Assembly (NCBI GenBank): GCA_902595555.1
Contig: CACJQM010000001.1
Coordinates: 332,001-396,000, forward strand
Reading direction: 5' to 3'
DNA: 64,000 nt
Origin: an uncultured Bacteroidota bacterium
GTDB lineage: Bacteria; Bacteroidota; Bacteroidia; Flavobacteriales; Flavobacteriaceae
In this document: in pieces, positions 19,224 through 29,364 of the stretch
Layout: every line of letters starts with the position of its first letter
Numbering within the stretch: the first letter of the stretch is position 1
Notes under the pieces: generated by a model
Database searches by the model: none
Told to the model about the DNA's origin: nothing
What the model saw: only the letters and a program-made list of their open reading frames with translations
Position numbers and translations under genes: made by a program

Positions 19224-19880
19224 ATGAAATTTTTTGTCGACACTGCAAATCTTGAAGAAATAAAAGAAGCACAATCTCTTGGAATTCTTGATGGCGTTAC
19301 AACCAACCCATCATTGATGGCTAAAGAGGGTATTACTGGAAAAGAAAACATTATCAATCACTATAAAAAAATATGTGAAATAGTTTCTGGTGATGTTTCT
19401 GCAGAAGTTATTTCAACAGATTTTGATGGTATTGTAAGAGAAGGAGAAGAGTTAGCTGCTTTACACGATCAAATAGTGGTTAAAGTCCCAATGATTGCTG
19501 AAGGAATTAAAGCAATAAAATATTTTTCGGAAAATTCAATCAAAACAAATTGTACCCTTATTTTTTCATCTGGTCAGGCATTGTTAGCAGCTAAAGCAGG
19601 TGCTACTTACATTTCACCTTTTATTGGAAGAATTGATGATATTAGTTCTAACGGAATTGAACTTATCTCTGATATTAGAATGATTTTTGACAACTATAGT
19701 TTTGAAACAGAGATATTAGCAGCATCAATCAGAGGTCCAATGCATATAATCGATTGTGCTAAAATTGGTGCAGATGTAGTAACAACTCCTTTAAAGTCAA
19801 TCAAAAGCTTGTTAAATCACCCTCTTACAGATATTGGCTTACAAAAATTTCTTGATGACTACAAAAAAGGAAATAAGTAA
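19224..19880 (+). CDS. fsa: Fructose-6-phosphate aldolase / small transaldolase
   Basis: Small (218-residue) transaldolase-family TIM barrel. The Schiff-base lysine is K87 in VVKVPM; the N-terminal MKFFVDTANL and GVTTNPSL blocks are diagnostic. Members of this subfamily act either as transaldolase in the pentose phosphate pathway or as fructose-6-phosphate aldolase; the sequence alone does not separate the two. It starts immediately after the SDR stop codon and ends one base before the convergent lipoprotein gene. Confidence 0.9.
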   Translation: MKFFVDTANLEEIKEAQSLGILDGVTTNPSLMAKEGITGKENIINHYKKICEIVSGDVSAEVISTDFDGIVREGEELAALHDQIVVKVPMIAEGIKAIKYFSENSIKTNCTLIFSSGQALLAAKAGATYISPFIGRIDDISSNGIELISDIRMIFDNYSFETEILAASIRGPMHIIDCAKIGADVVTTPLKSIKSLLNHPLTDIGLQKFLDDYKKGNK

Positions 19881-19881
19881 A

Positions 19882-20817
19882 TTAGTCCTTTAATTCGTTG
19901 TAAAGATTATTTATTTCTTCATTAACTTTTTTATCTTTTGATATTTCAAAAAAAGCTTTTAAGAAAGTTTTATTTTTTACATCATCCTGTCTTTGCAATA
20001 TAAATCCAAAGGCATGAAACCTAAGAACTCTAGACTTGACTAGCTTTGATTTTATAATTTTATCAGTGTATAAAAGTCTCTGGATATTAAAATCTAGACT
20101 GTTTTCATAGTCTTTTTTTATTTTTACATTATTGTAAATATGAAGATATAAAAAATCAATATATGGTTTGAAGTAAGCTAGAGCATCTAAATCATAACTA
20201 ATTTCATTCTGGTAATTAATAAATAAATCCTTTTGAATTTCCTCTTTAATATTATTTCTTATTATGTAGGAATGAAACTTAGAAATATATGGATATAAGA
20301 TTGCAGTATTAATTATCTCTTTGCTAGAACTACTTAAGATATTATTTTCTTTGAACAGTATAAAAGAGTTCATTTGTTTATTATATAATGAATCAACTAA
20401 ATTTTTAAAAGTATTAAAAGCTAAATCTAGTTTAGAATTAATTTCTAATTCATCATTTTCACTTCTTAAAAAAACATCCATCAAAAAATTATTTTTTGAG
20501 GATCCTTTTCCGGTATAGACCAATGATTCATCAAAATCTAAAGTATTTAACCTTATTTGTAAATTATCATTCTCATCAATAATTATGTATTGAAACTCAG
20601 GTTCATGATAAAAGGTGTATAAGCCTGAAGTTATTGTATCCATTGTAATATTAAAAAGCCCATCGACATCAACGACAGACTCATAAATCATATTATTGTC
20701 TTTGTATATTGATATGGAATCTGATGTATTATTTAGAATTTTACCGCTAAACAAAGTTGTATTATCACTTTTACATGAAAAGAATAAGAGTAAAATCAAA
20801 AGTATTCTTAAATACAC
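19882..20817 (-). CDS. DUF4369-like lipoprotein without a thioredoxin domain
   Basis: Predicted lipoprotein (lipobox ending at C15, FFSCKS) with 311 residues. The first 120 residues resemble the DUF4369 beta domain that precedes a TlpA/thioredoxin domain in many Bacteroidota proteins (for example GKILNNTSDS and TGKGSSKNNF). The rest is helical. The protein stops where the thioredoxin domain would start, and there is no WCxxC motif. The start is GTG at 20817; no ATG fits. The function is unknown; envelope location is inferred from the lipobox. The 3' end is one base from fsa. Confidence 0.7.
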   Translation of the reverse strand: MYLRILLILLLFFSCKSDNTTLFSGKILNNTSDSISIYKDNNMIYESVVDVDGLFNITMDTITSGLYTFYHEPEFQYIIIDENDNLQIRLNTLDFDESLVYTGKGSSKNNFLMDVFLRSENDELEINSKLDLAFNTFKNLVDSLYNKQMNSFILFKENNILSSSSKEIINTAILYPYISKFHSYIIRNNIKEEIQKDLFINYQNEISYDLDALAYFKPYIDFLYLHIYNNVKIKKDYENSLDFNIQRLLYTDKIIKSKLVKSRVLRFHAFGFILQRQDDVKNKTFLKAFFEISKDKKVNEEINNLYNELKD

Positions 20818-20873
20818 ACAATTAAATTAAAAAAATTATTGAGTAAAATATAAATCGCATTCAATCAAATTAT

Positions 20874-20881
20874 TATTTTTG
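20874..20881 (+). promoter_or_regulatory. -7 box of the ABC-F gene
   Basis: An exact TAnnTTTG match (TATTTTTG) 9 bases before the ATG at 20891. It contains the in-frame TTG at 20879, which therefore is unlikely to be a start codon. Confidence 0.45.
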
Positions 20882-20890
20882 GCGAAAATT

Positions 20891-22495
20891 ATGATTAGTA
20901 CAAGTAATTTATCAGTCCAATTTGGTAAAAGAGTCTTATTTGATGAGGTAAATGTAACTTTTAAAAAAGGAAATTGTTATGGAATTATTGGTGCTAATGG
21001 ATCTGGAAAATCTACTTTTTTAAAAATTCTCTCTGGAAAATTAAACCCAAACTCAGGAAATGTAATTATTGATACAAACAAAAGACTTTCTGTTTTAGAA
21101 CAAAATCAAAATGAGTTTGATGATTTTGAAACCTTAAAAACAACTATCATGGGAAATAAGGTTCTCTATGAGATTAAGAAAGAAATGGATGATTTGTATT
21201 CAAAAACAGATTTTAATGATGAGGATGGGGTAAGAGTTGGTGAATTGCAAAACAGATATGAAGAGATGGATGGATGGAACGCAGAAAGTGATGCTGCTTC
21301 TTTACTTTCACAACTTGGTGTCAATGAAAATTTGCATTATACTAAAATGTCTGATTTAGAACCAAAAACCAAAGTTAGAGTTTTATTGGCTCAAGCACTT
21401 TTTGGTAATCCTGATATATTAATTATGGATGAGCCAACTAATAATCTTGATTTTGAAACTATTAAATGGTTGCAAAATTTTCTAATTAATTATGAAAATA
21501 CAGTTATTGTTGTCTCCCACGACAGGTATTTTTTAGATTCTGTATGTACACATATATCGGATATTGATTATGGAAAAATTAGTCATTATACAGGTAATTA
21601 CTCATTTTGGTATCAGTCTAGTCAATTAGCACTAAAACAAAGAGCTCAACAAAACAAAAAGGCTGAGGATAAAAAGAAGGAACTCGAGGAATTCATTTCC
21701 AGATTTAGTGCAAACGTTGCAAAATCAAAACAAGCAACCTCTAGAAAGAAAATGATAGAAAAGTTAAATATTGAAGAAATAAAACCGTCTTCTAGAAGAT
21801 ATCCGGGAATAATTTTTGAACAGGAAAGAGAGTCAGGAGATCAAATATTAACCATTGAAAATCTGAATTTTTCATCTGCTATTAATGATTTAAATTTAAT
21901 TCTAAATAAAGGAGATAAATTAATTTTATTTTCAAAGGATTCTAAAATAACAAGCAGCTTTTATGAAATAATTTTAAATAACTCTAATCAAAGTGAAGCG
22001 ATTAAATGGGGAAGCACAATATCTAAGTCATTCATACCTAATGATCACGACTCTTATTTCAATAAAGATTTAAACTTAATAGATTGGCTCAGACAATGGG
22101 CTAATAATGATGAGGAAAGGAAAGAAGATTTTATTAGAGGTTTTCTTGGCAAAATGATATTTAGTGGTGATGAGGCATTAAAATCTTGTAAAGTTTTATC
22201 AGGAGGTGAAAAGGTAAGATGTATGCTTTCAAAAACTATGATGGAAAGATCGAACTTCTTATTGTTTGATGACCCAACTAATCATTTAGATCTAGAGACA
22301 ATTACAGCTTTAAATAATTCTCTAATAAGATTTAAAGGAAATTTAATTCTAACTACACAGGATTATGAGTTTGCTAATTCAGTAGGAAATAGAGTTTTTG
22401 AAATAGGTCCTAAAGGATACATTGATAAACTTATGAAGTTTGAAGACTACCTAAATGATGAAAAAGTTAAAGAACAAAGAAATTTAATCTACTGA
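20891..22495 (+). CDS. ABC-F family ATP-binding protein (YbiT-like)
   Basis: Soluble two-domain ABC ATPase of the ABC-F family, whose members act on ribosomes. It has 534 residues from the ATG at 20891 (MISTSNLSVQFGKR, the normal N-terminus). NBD1 has Walker A GANGSGKS (34-41) and LIMDEPTNNLD, but its signature is DLEPKTKVRV rather than LSGGE. NBD2 has LSGGEKVRC (near 436) but its Walker A region reads SKDSKITS (about 346-353, no GK[ST]), and Walker B ends FDDPTNHLD with D for the catalytic E. One composite ATP site is thus intact and the other degenerate. The 3' end overlaps pheT by 7 bases. Confidence 0.9.
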   Translation: MISTSNLSVQFGKRVLFDEVNVTFKKGNCYGIIGANGSGKSTFLKILSGKLNPNSGNVIIDTNKRLSVLEQNQNEFDDFETLKTTIMGNKVLYEIKKEMDDLYSKTDFNDEDGVRVGELQNRYEEMDGWNAESDAASLLSQLGVNENLHYTKMSDLEPKTKVRVLLAQALFGNPDILIMDEPTNNLDFETIKWLQNFLINYENTVIVVSHDRYFLDSVCTHISDIDYGKISHYTGNYSFWYQSSQLALKQRAQQNKKAEDKKKELEEFISRFSANVAKSKQATSRKKMIEKLNIEEIKPSSRRYPGIIFEQERESGDQILTIENLNFSSAINDLNLILNKGDKLILFSKDSKITSSFYEIILNNSNQSEAIKWGSTISKSFIPNDHDSYFNKDLNLIDWLRQWANNDEERKEDFIRGFLGKMIFSGDEALKSCKVLSGGEKVRCMLSKTMMERSNFLLFDDPTNHLDLETITALNNSLIRFKGNLILTTQDYEFANSVGNRVFEIGPKGYIDKLMKFEDYLNDEKVKEQRNLIY

Positions 22496-24888
22496 TCCCT
22501 TATTACTGCGTCGTGTTTTTTGCTTACTGATTTTATAATCTTTTCTGAAATACTTTTTATCTCTTTATCACTCAAGGTTTTTTCTTTTGAACTTAATGAT
22601 ACTGAAAACGAATACGATATCTTATTTTTTGTATTATCTGACTTATAAGAATCTATTAGGCTAACTCCGTTAATAAGTTTTGGTGAAACAGATATCACAG
22701 TGCTTTTTATATCCTTGTACAAAATATCATCATCAATTAAAAATGAAAAATCTCTTACAACGATTGGAAATTTAGATATTGGTTTAACATTAAAAAAATC
22801 ATCATTTATTAAGGAATAGAATAAATCTAAATCAACATTTGAAAAATAAACATCAGATTTAATTCCAAATTCTTTAAGGTCGTTCATGTTTATTTGTTCT
22901 ATAGTTGCAACAACTTTATCTACAACTTTTATGTGTAAATTACCATTGTTTGAGATTTCTTCAGAATGGGATATATTAAACCTGTTCATTAGATTAACAA
23001 TGATATTTTTAAGAATAAATAAATTAGATTTAACATTATTATTTGACCAGTTTTTTGAAATCACGTCACCATTTAAAGCAACTCCCAAAACTTTTTTCTC
23101 TTCATAACTCTTTCCTGATTTATAATAAATAGATCCAAACTCATACAGGTTGTTCGAGATACTTTTTCTATTTAAATTATATGATATTGAACTTAGAAAT
23201 CCACTTTTGAGATCATTTCTCATCAATGATATGTCTTTGCTGAGTGAATTTTTTAAAAAAACTGAATCTTTATTGTTTGTGTTTGAATTTTCTGAAACTA
23301 ATGAGTTATTCATTATTTCATTAAAACCAATGGAGGATAAATAGTCGGAAATAATATTTTGATATTTATGTGTCTTATTAAGTAATGATGAAATTGAAAA
23401 CTTTACATTTTTATCAATTGGTATATTATTATAACCATGAATTCTTAATATTTCCTCCACAACATCACATTCCCTGTTAACATCATGTCTATATTGAGGA
23501 ATGGTAACTCCAGCTGAAATATCATTAACAGTATTAATTTTAAAATCAAGTGAATTAAGAATTGATTTAATTTTTAATTTATCAATTTCATGACCAATAA
23601 GACTATTAATTTTATTAAAATTAATAACCACATTTTTTTCATCGCTTTTATAGGGATATTCATCAATTACATCACATATAATTTCAGCATTACAATCCTC
23701 AACTATTAGGGAGGCAGCTCTTTTTAAAGCATGTTCTATCAATTCAATATCAACACCTCTTTCGAACCTATATGATGAATCGGTGTTAATATTGTGTCTT
23801 TTGGAAGTTTTTCGAACAGTAACTGGATTAAAAAAGGCACTCTCTAAAAAAATTGTTGTTGTATTTTCTGAAACTGAATGATTTTTTCCACCATATACTC
23901 CTGCTATACACATTGGAATATTACCATCACAAATCATTAGGTCATCCTCATGAAGATCAATATCATCTCCATCTAAAGTTTTAAATTTTACACCGGATTT
24001 TAATGTTTTAATTTCAACTTTACCAGATTTAATTTTATCTAAATCATATGCATGTAGGGGTTGTCCAATTTCATGCATAACTAAATTTGTAATATCAACA
24101 ATATTATTAATTGATTTTAATCCAATTGAATTTAACTTATTAATAATTTTTTTTGAAGAGGGTTTAATTTTTACGTCTTTAATAATCAAGCCACAAAATC
24201 GATGACATAAGGATGAATCAGCAATATTAACAGAAATTGAAGGGGCTAATCTTAAATTTGTAAAATTTACGGTAGATGGTAATATTAATTCGTTTTTGGT
24301 TTCATTTCTGTGAGATAGGGCAGCTCTCAAATCTCTGGCTACACCAAAATGACTTATAGCATCACATCTATTTGGTGTTAATCCAATTTCAAAAATATAA
24401 TCTTCAAAATTTTTATAAACCTTGGCAGCAGAGTCACCAACTTTGTATTTATTTTTTAAGACTATTATTCCATCATGATCAGTGCCAACACCAATTTCGT
24501 CCTCCGCACATATCATTCCTTCACTTTCAATTCCTCTGATTTTGGATTTTTTAATTTTAAATGATTCGTTTTTTATTGTAATTAGTTTACTGCCAACCGG
24601 AGCAACAATTACCTTTTGTCCAACTGCAACATTAGGTGCTCCACAAATTATATTAAGATTATTATTTAAACCTACATTGACCTCTGTTAATTTTAATCTA
24701 TCAGCATTTGGATGTTTCTCACATCTCACTATTTCTCCAATTAATAGTTCGTACAAGTTGGTACGTGGGGTTTTATATTTAATGGTTTTTTCAACCTCTA
24801 GACCAATATCAGTAAGTAAATCAGAAGTTTCTTGAACATTTAGATCAAAATCTAAAAGCTCATTTAACCATTTATATGAAATATTCAT
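22489..24888 (-). CDS. pheT: Phenylalanyl-tRNA synthetase beta subunit
   Basis: Large subunit of the heterotetrameric PheRS, needed for tRNA-Phe binding and editing. It has 799 residues. The N-terminal tRNA-binding (OB) domain lies around 45-160 (VRCEKHPNADRLKLTEVNVG), followed by B3/B4 editing and B5 domains and a C-terminal ferredoxin-like anticodon-binding domain (KFPIVVRDFSFLID to the end). pheS is not adjacent. A near-consensus box TATATTTA (left strand, 24894-24901) lies 5 bases before the ATG. Confidence 0.96.
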   Translation of the reverse strand: MNISYKWLNELLDFDLNVQETSDLLTDIGLEVEKTIKYKTPRTNLYELLIGEIVRCEKHPNADRLKLTEVNVGLNNNLNIICGAPNVAVGQKVIVAPVGSKLITIKNESFKIKKSKIRGIESEGMICAEDEIGVGTDHDGIIVLKNKYKVGDSAAKVYKNFEDYIFEIGLTPNRCDAISHFGVARDLRAALSHRNETKNELILPSTVNFTNLRLAPSISVNIADSSLCHRFCGLIIKDVKIKPSSKKIINKLNSIGLKSINNIVDITNLVMHEIGQPLHAYDLDKIKSGKVEIKTLKSGVKFKTLDGDDIDLHEDDLMICDGNIPMCIAGVYGGKNHSVSENTTTIFLESAFFNPVTVRKTSKRHNINTDSSYRFERGVDIELIEHALKRAASLIVEDCNAEIICDVIDEYPYKSDEKNVVINFNKINSLIGHEIDKLKIKSILNSLDFKINTVNDISAGVTIPQYRHDVNRECDVVEEILRIHGYNNIPIDKNVKFSISSLLNKTHKYQNIISDYLSSIGFNEIMNNSLVSENSNTNNKDSVFLKNSLSKDISLMRNDLKSGFLSSISYNLNRKSISNNLYEFGSIYYKSGKSYEEKKVLGVALNGDVISKNWSNNNVKSNLFILKNIIVNLMNRFNISHSEEISNNGNLHIKVVDKVVATIEQINMNDLKEFGIKSDVYFSNVDLDLFYSLINDDFFNVKPISKFPIVVRDFSFLIDDDILYKDIKSTVISVSPKLINGVSLIDSYKSDNTKNKISYSFSVSLSSKEKTLSDKEIKSISEKIIKSVSKKHDAVIRDQ

Positions 24889-24917
24889 TTAAGTAAATAT
24901 AAAGTAAGAATTATAAA

Positions 24918-27017
24918 TTAACCAATTTCATTCCATGATTTATTTAGTGGATTATTTAATATAAATCTTCTAATATTATAGTTTTCATTAAGAATTAATT
25001 TTGGGTCATTTTTTAATAAAAATGAAGCATCATCAGATGCATTGCTTAAAATCTTTTCATCCTCAACTAGATCCGCAATCTTAAAATCTAAAATTCCACT
25101 CTGTTGGGTACCAAGAATATCACCTGGACCTCTTAACTTGAGATCAACTTCAGAGATTTTAAATCCATCATTTGTATTAACCATAGCATCAATTCTTATT
25201 TTTGCATCATCCGATATTTTATCCTTTGTCATTAGTATACAATAGCTATCATAAACACCTCTACCAACTCTTCCTCTTAATTGATGAAGTTGAGATAGAC
25301 CAAACCTCTCAGCATTTTCAATTATCATTACTGAAGCATTTGGAACGTTAACACCAACTTCAATTACAGTTGTAGAAACAAGTATATCTGTCTTTCCGTT
25401 GGCAAATTGCTTCATTTCAAAATCTTTATTAGGAGATTTCATTCTCCCATGCACAATACCTATACTATATTCTTTTGAATTAAACTCTTTTAAAATACTT
25501 TCATAACCATCCTCCAGGAATTTTAAATCCATCTTTTTTGATTCTTCAATTAAAGGATATACAATGTAAATTTGTCTACCCTTTTTGATTTGATCCCTAA
25601 TAAATCCGAACACTTTAAGTCTATTTTTATCTTTTCTAGCTACAGTAATTACATCTTTTCTTCCTGGCGGAAGCTCATCTATGACAGATAAATCCAAATC
25701 CCCATATAAACTCATAGTCAGAGTTCTAGGAATTGGGGTTGCAGTCATTATTAATATATGAGGTGGAGGATTATTTTTTTTCCAAATTTTGGATCTTTGT
25801 TTAACTCCAAACCTATGTTGTTCATCAATTACAGCAAAACCTAATTTTTTAAATACAACATTATCTTCTAGAACTGCATGTGTTCCAATTAAAATATCTA
25901 ATGTGCCATTTCTTAAGTCATTTAATATTTTTTTTCTTTCCGAGATTTTTGATGATCCAGTTAAAAGACTAATATTGAGTTTTAAATACTTTAGGTTTTC
26001 TTGGAAATTTTTAAAATGTTGAAATGCTAAAATTTCTGTTGGAGCTACAAGACAAGTTTGGTAGCCATTATCTAAAGATATTAATATTGACATTAAAGCA
26101 ACTATAGTTTTTCCAGATCCTACATCTCCCTGCAGTAGTCTAATCATTTGCTTTTTTGAAGAAAAGTCATTTCTAATTTCTTTAATAACTCTTTTTTGTG
26201 AATTTGTTAATTCAAAAACTAAATTTTCATTGTAAAATTTATTGAATTTGGAGCCGACGTTCGGAAAAAAATAACCACTATTAGCATTCTTAATTTTATT
26301 GTGAGTTAACTTAAATTTAAGTTGGTTAAAGAAAAGTTCCTCATATTTTAATCTAAATCTTGCTTTTTCTAAGGATTCATAATCACTCGGGAAGTGTATA
26401 TTATAAAAACTTTGTCTTGGTGATATTAATTTATACTTTTTATTTATTGTTTCATTTAAATTTTCATCAAATTGATTGTCTAAAAAATCAAACAAACTCT
26501 TAATGATCTTTATAAAATATTTATTAGATATTCCAGAATTAGACAATTTTTCTGTTGATGAATAAACCGGTTGAAGCTTTATTGCTTTATTTTTGAAATT
26601 CTCATATTTTTCAAAATCGGGATGCACAAATGATGGTTTCTTTTCAAACCAATTTAATTTACCAAATAATACATATTTAGAATTTAAAGAAATTGATTTT
26701 TCAACCCAACTTAAACCCTTAAACCATATAACTTTAATGTTACTGTCACCATCAAAGAATAGTCCTTCGATTCTATATTTATTTCCAGATTTTTTATAAG
26801 TAATATTTTTAAATACTCCTATGATTTGTATATAAATATTTGTATCAGATAATTCATTAATCTTATAAAATCTTGATCTATCTAAGTATTTATTTGGATA
26901 AAAGTTTAATAAATCAAAACAGTTCTTAACACCCAATTCTTCCTTTAAAATTTTAGCTCTAATTTTTCCAACCCCCTTAACAAATTCTATAGAAGTATTT
27001 AGCTTGTTATCTTTCAC
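24918..27017 (-). CDS. recG: ATP-dependent DNA helicase RecG
   Basis: Branch-migrating helicase that remodels stalled forks and recombination intermediates. It has 699 residues. An N-terminal wedge/OB domain (about 60-150) precedes the helicase core with Walker A GDVGSGKT, DEQH box (VIDEQHRFGV), TATPIPRT and the C-terminal QLRGRVGRG motif. The start is GTG at 27015-27017; the next in-frame Met would cut the N-terminal helix. It lies 29 bases upstream of pheT on the same strand. Confidence 0.96.
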   Translation of the reverse strand: MKDNKLNTSIEFVKGVGKIRAKILKEELGVKNCFDLLNFYPNKYLDRSRFYKINELSDTNIYIQIIGVFKNITYKKSGNKYRIEGLFFDGDSNIKVIWFKGLSWVEKSISLNSKYVLFGKLNWFEKKPSFVHPDFEKYENFKNKAIKLQPVYSSTEKLSNSGISNKYFIKIIKSLFDFLDNQFDENLNETINKKYKLISPRQSFYNIHFPSDYESLEKARFRLKYEELFFNQLKFKLTHNKIKNANSGYFFPNVGSKFNKFYNENLVFELTNSQKRVIKEIRNDFSSKKQMIRLLQGDVGSGKTIVALMSILISLDNGYQTCLVAPTEILAFQHFKNFQENLKYLKLNISLLTGSSKISERKKILNDLRNGTLDILIGTHAVLEDNVVFKKLGFAVIDEQHRFGVKQRSKIWKKNNPPPHILIMTATPIPRTLTMSLYGDLDLSVIDELPPGRKDVITVARKDKNRLKVFGFIRDQIKKGRQIYIVYPLIEESKKMDLKFLEDGYESILKEFNSKEYSIGIVHGRMKSPNKDFEMKQFANGKTDILVSTTVIEVGVNVPNASVMIIENAERFGLSQLHQLRGRVGRGVYDSYCILMTKDKISDDAKIRIDAMVNTNDGFKISEVDLKLRGPGDILGTQQSGILDFKIADLVEDEKILSNASDDASFLLKNDPKLILNENYNIRRFILNNPLNKSWNEIG

Positions 27018-27071
27018 AGCTCTAATTTAATTTATTAACTTTAAAAATAATATTTCTACTAGAAAACCAAA

Positions 27072-29315
27072 TTGAATAATTACTTAGAAAATCTAAATGA
27101 GGAACAAAAACTACCGGTTCTTCACAAAGATGGCCCACTGATAGTAATAGCAGGAGCTGGTTCCGGAAAAACAAGAGTTCTGACTTACAGGATTGTACAT
27201 TTAATTAACCAAGGTGTTGATCCTTTTAATATACTGGCTTTAACTTTTACAAATAAAGCAGCATTAGAAATGAAAAAAAGGATTTCAGAAATAACTAGCG
27301 AATCAATTTCACGAAATATATGGATGGGGACTTTTCATTCAATTTTCGCTAGAATTTTAAGATCTGAAGCACCTTTAATTGGTTTTCCCACAAACTTTAC
27401 TATTTATGACACCTATGATTCTGAAAAGTTGATTTCTAATATTATAAAAGAATTTAAATTGGATAAAGATCATTATAAAGCAAAAACCATAAGAAACAGA
27501 ATTTCAACTCTTAAAAATAATTTTATCTCTGTTGAGAGTTATTTTAATAATCCGGAGTTAATAGAAATTGACAAATCATCAAAAAGAGATCAATTTGGAA
27601 ATATATATAATGAATATGTAAAAAGGTGTTTTAAGGCTTGTGTTATGGATTTTGATGATTTATTGTTAAAAACAAATGAGCTATTGAAAAAGAGTCCTGA
27701 AGCATTACGTAAATATCAAGACAAATTCAAATATATTTTGGTAGACGAGTATCAAGACACAAACTATTCCCAATATCTTATAGTAAAAGCTTTAGCTGAT
27801 AGACATGAAAACCTTTGTGTTGTTGGAGATGATTCGCAAAGCATATATAGCTTTAGAGGTGCAAATATTGATAATATTTTAAATTTTAAAAAACATTACC
27901 CTGACTCAAAAACATACAAGCTTGAACAAAACTACAGATCAACAAAAAATATTGTACAGGCAGCTAATTCCCTAATCAATCATAATATTCTAAAACTTGA
28001 TAAAACTATTTGGACAAACAACACTACAGGTGATAAAATAATTTTAAATAAATCATTATCCGACTCAGAGGAAGGAAGATATGTTTCATCAAATATTTTT
28101 GAATTAAAAAATAATTATCAACTTAAAAATTCAAGTTTTGCTGTCTTATATCGAACCAATGCACAATCTAGATCAGTTGAAGATGCATTAAGAAAAATTA
28201 ATATAGATTACCAAGTGTTCGGAGGTCTTTCCTTTTATCAAAGAAAAGAAGTTAAAGATGTTCTAGCTTATCTAAGACTAATTGAAAATTTAAATGACGA
28301 AGAAAGTTTAAGAAGAATAATAAATTTCCCCCCAAGAGGAATTGGGCAAACTACATTAGATAAGCTTGTTATATTGTCAAAAGATAAGGATGTTAGTTTA
28401 TTTGAATCCATATCAGAAATTGATCGTAATAGTAAAATGTTTAATTCACGAACTATTGAAAAGTTAGAAAATTTTAAAAATTTAATATTAAGTTTTAAAA
28501 TATATTCTAGTAAAAATAACGCATACGAAACCTCTAATCTGGTTGTTCATCAAACAAAATTGGTAGACTTCTACAGAAATGACGGAACTCTTGAATCAAT
28601 GAATAGAATCGAAAATATAGAAGAACTACTTAATGGAGTAAATGATTTTATTGATCAACAATTAGAAATTTATGAAGGTGATAACTCTCTTTCAAAATAT
28701 CTTCAAGATGTGGCATTATATTCAGAGACAGACAAGGAGATTAAAAGTGAAAAAGTTTCTTTGATGTCAATACATATGGCAAAAGGACTAGAATTTCCAA
28801 TTGTTTATGTAGTTGGGTTGGAAGAAAATTTATTTCCATCAATCATGAGCATCAATTCAAGAGAAGAGATAGAGGAGGAGAGAAGGTTGTTTTATGTGGC
28901 AATGACTAGAGCAAAAGAAAAGTTAATATTAAGTCACTGTGAACAAAGATTTAAATGGGGAAACATAATTGATTGTGAACCAAGTAGATTTTTAAGTGAA
29001 ATTGACACAAATTATATCAATAATATAAATAATAATAGAAGTTACGTAAGACAAAAAATTGATGAAAATAAATTAAGAATCAAAAAACTATCATCGAGAA
29101 ATTTAAAAAAAATAAACCCTAATTCTATATCAAAAATTAAAAACCCACTAGTAAATATTAATCTTAATGAAAAAGTATATCATGAACGCTTTGGAGAAGG
29201 GATTGTAGAAGATATTGAAGGTGAAGGAGATAATATAAGGGCAAAAATTAATTTTAAAGCAAGTGGTGAAAAAAAGATTTTACTAAAGTTTGCTAAACTA
29301 AAAATCATTAAATAA
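27072..29315 (+). CDS. pcrA: UvrD/PcrA-type superfamily 1 DNA helicase
   Basis: 3'-5' helicase for nucleotide excision and mismatch repair and for clearing proteins from DNA. It has 747 residues. Walker A is GAGSGKT at 28-34; further motifs are FTNKAA, DEYQDTN, the QNYRS block and the C-terminal VSLMSIHMAKGLEFP and ARAKEKL motifs. The C-terminal tail carries the Tudor-like segment (VYHERFGEGIVEDIEG) found in PcrA. The start is TTG at 27072. Its 3' end is followed by a bidirectional terminator. Confidence 0.95.
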   Translation: MNNYLENLNEEQKLPVLHKDGPLIVIAGAGSGKTRVLTYRIVHLINQGVDPFNILALTFTNKAALEMKKRISEITSESISRNIWMGTFHSIFARILRSEAPLIGFPTNFTIYDTYDSEKLISNIIKEFKLDKDHYKAKTIRNRISTLKNNFISVESYFNNPELIEIDKSSKRDQFGNIYNEYVKRCFKACVMDFDDLLLKTNELLKKSPEALRKYQDKFKYILVDEYQDTNYSQYLIVKALADRHENLCVVGDDSQSIYSFRGANIDNILNFKKHYPDSKTYKLEQNYRSTKNIVQAANSLINHNILKLDKTIWTNNTTGDKIILNKSLSDSEEGRYVSSNIFELKNNYQLKNSSFAVLYRTNAQSRSVEDALRKINIDYQVFGGLSFYQRKEVKDVLAYLRLIENLNDEESLRRIINFPPRGIGQTTLDKLVILSKDKDVSLFESISEIDRNSKMFNSRTIEKLENFKNLILSFKIYSSKNNAYETSNLVVHQTKLVDFYRNDGTLESMNRIENIEELLNGVNDFIDQQLEIYEGDNSLSKYLQDVALYSETDKEIKSEKVSLMSIHMAKGLEFPIVYVVGLEENLFPSIMSINSREEIEEERRLFYVAMTRAKEKLILSHCEQRFKWGNIIDCEPSRFLSEIDTNYINNINNNRSYVRQKIDENKLRIKKLSSRNLKKINPNSISKIKNPLVNINLNEKVYHERFGEGIVEDIEGEGDNIRAKINFKASGEKKILLKFAKLKIIK

Positions 29316-29340
29316 AAAAGGGGCTAAAAGCCCCTTTATT
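29313..29340. terminator. Bidirectional intrinsic terminator between pcrA and the OmpA lipoprotein gene
   Basis: A hairpin GGGGCTAAAAGCCCC (29320-29334) is flanked by an A-run on the left and a T-rich run on the right. It can therefore stop transcription from both converging genes. It is the only clear terminator at a convergent junction in the window. Confidence 0.85.
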
Positions 29341-29364
29341 TGAAAACATTAATACATAATATAT

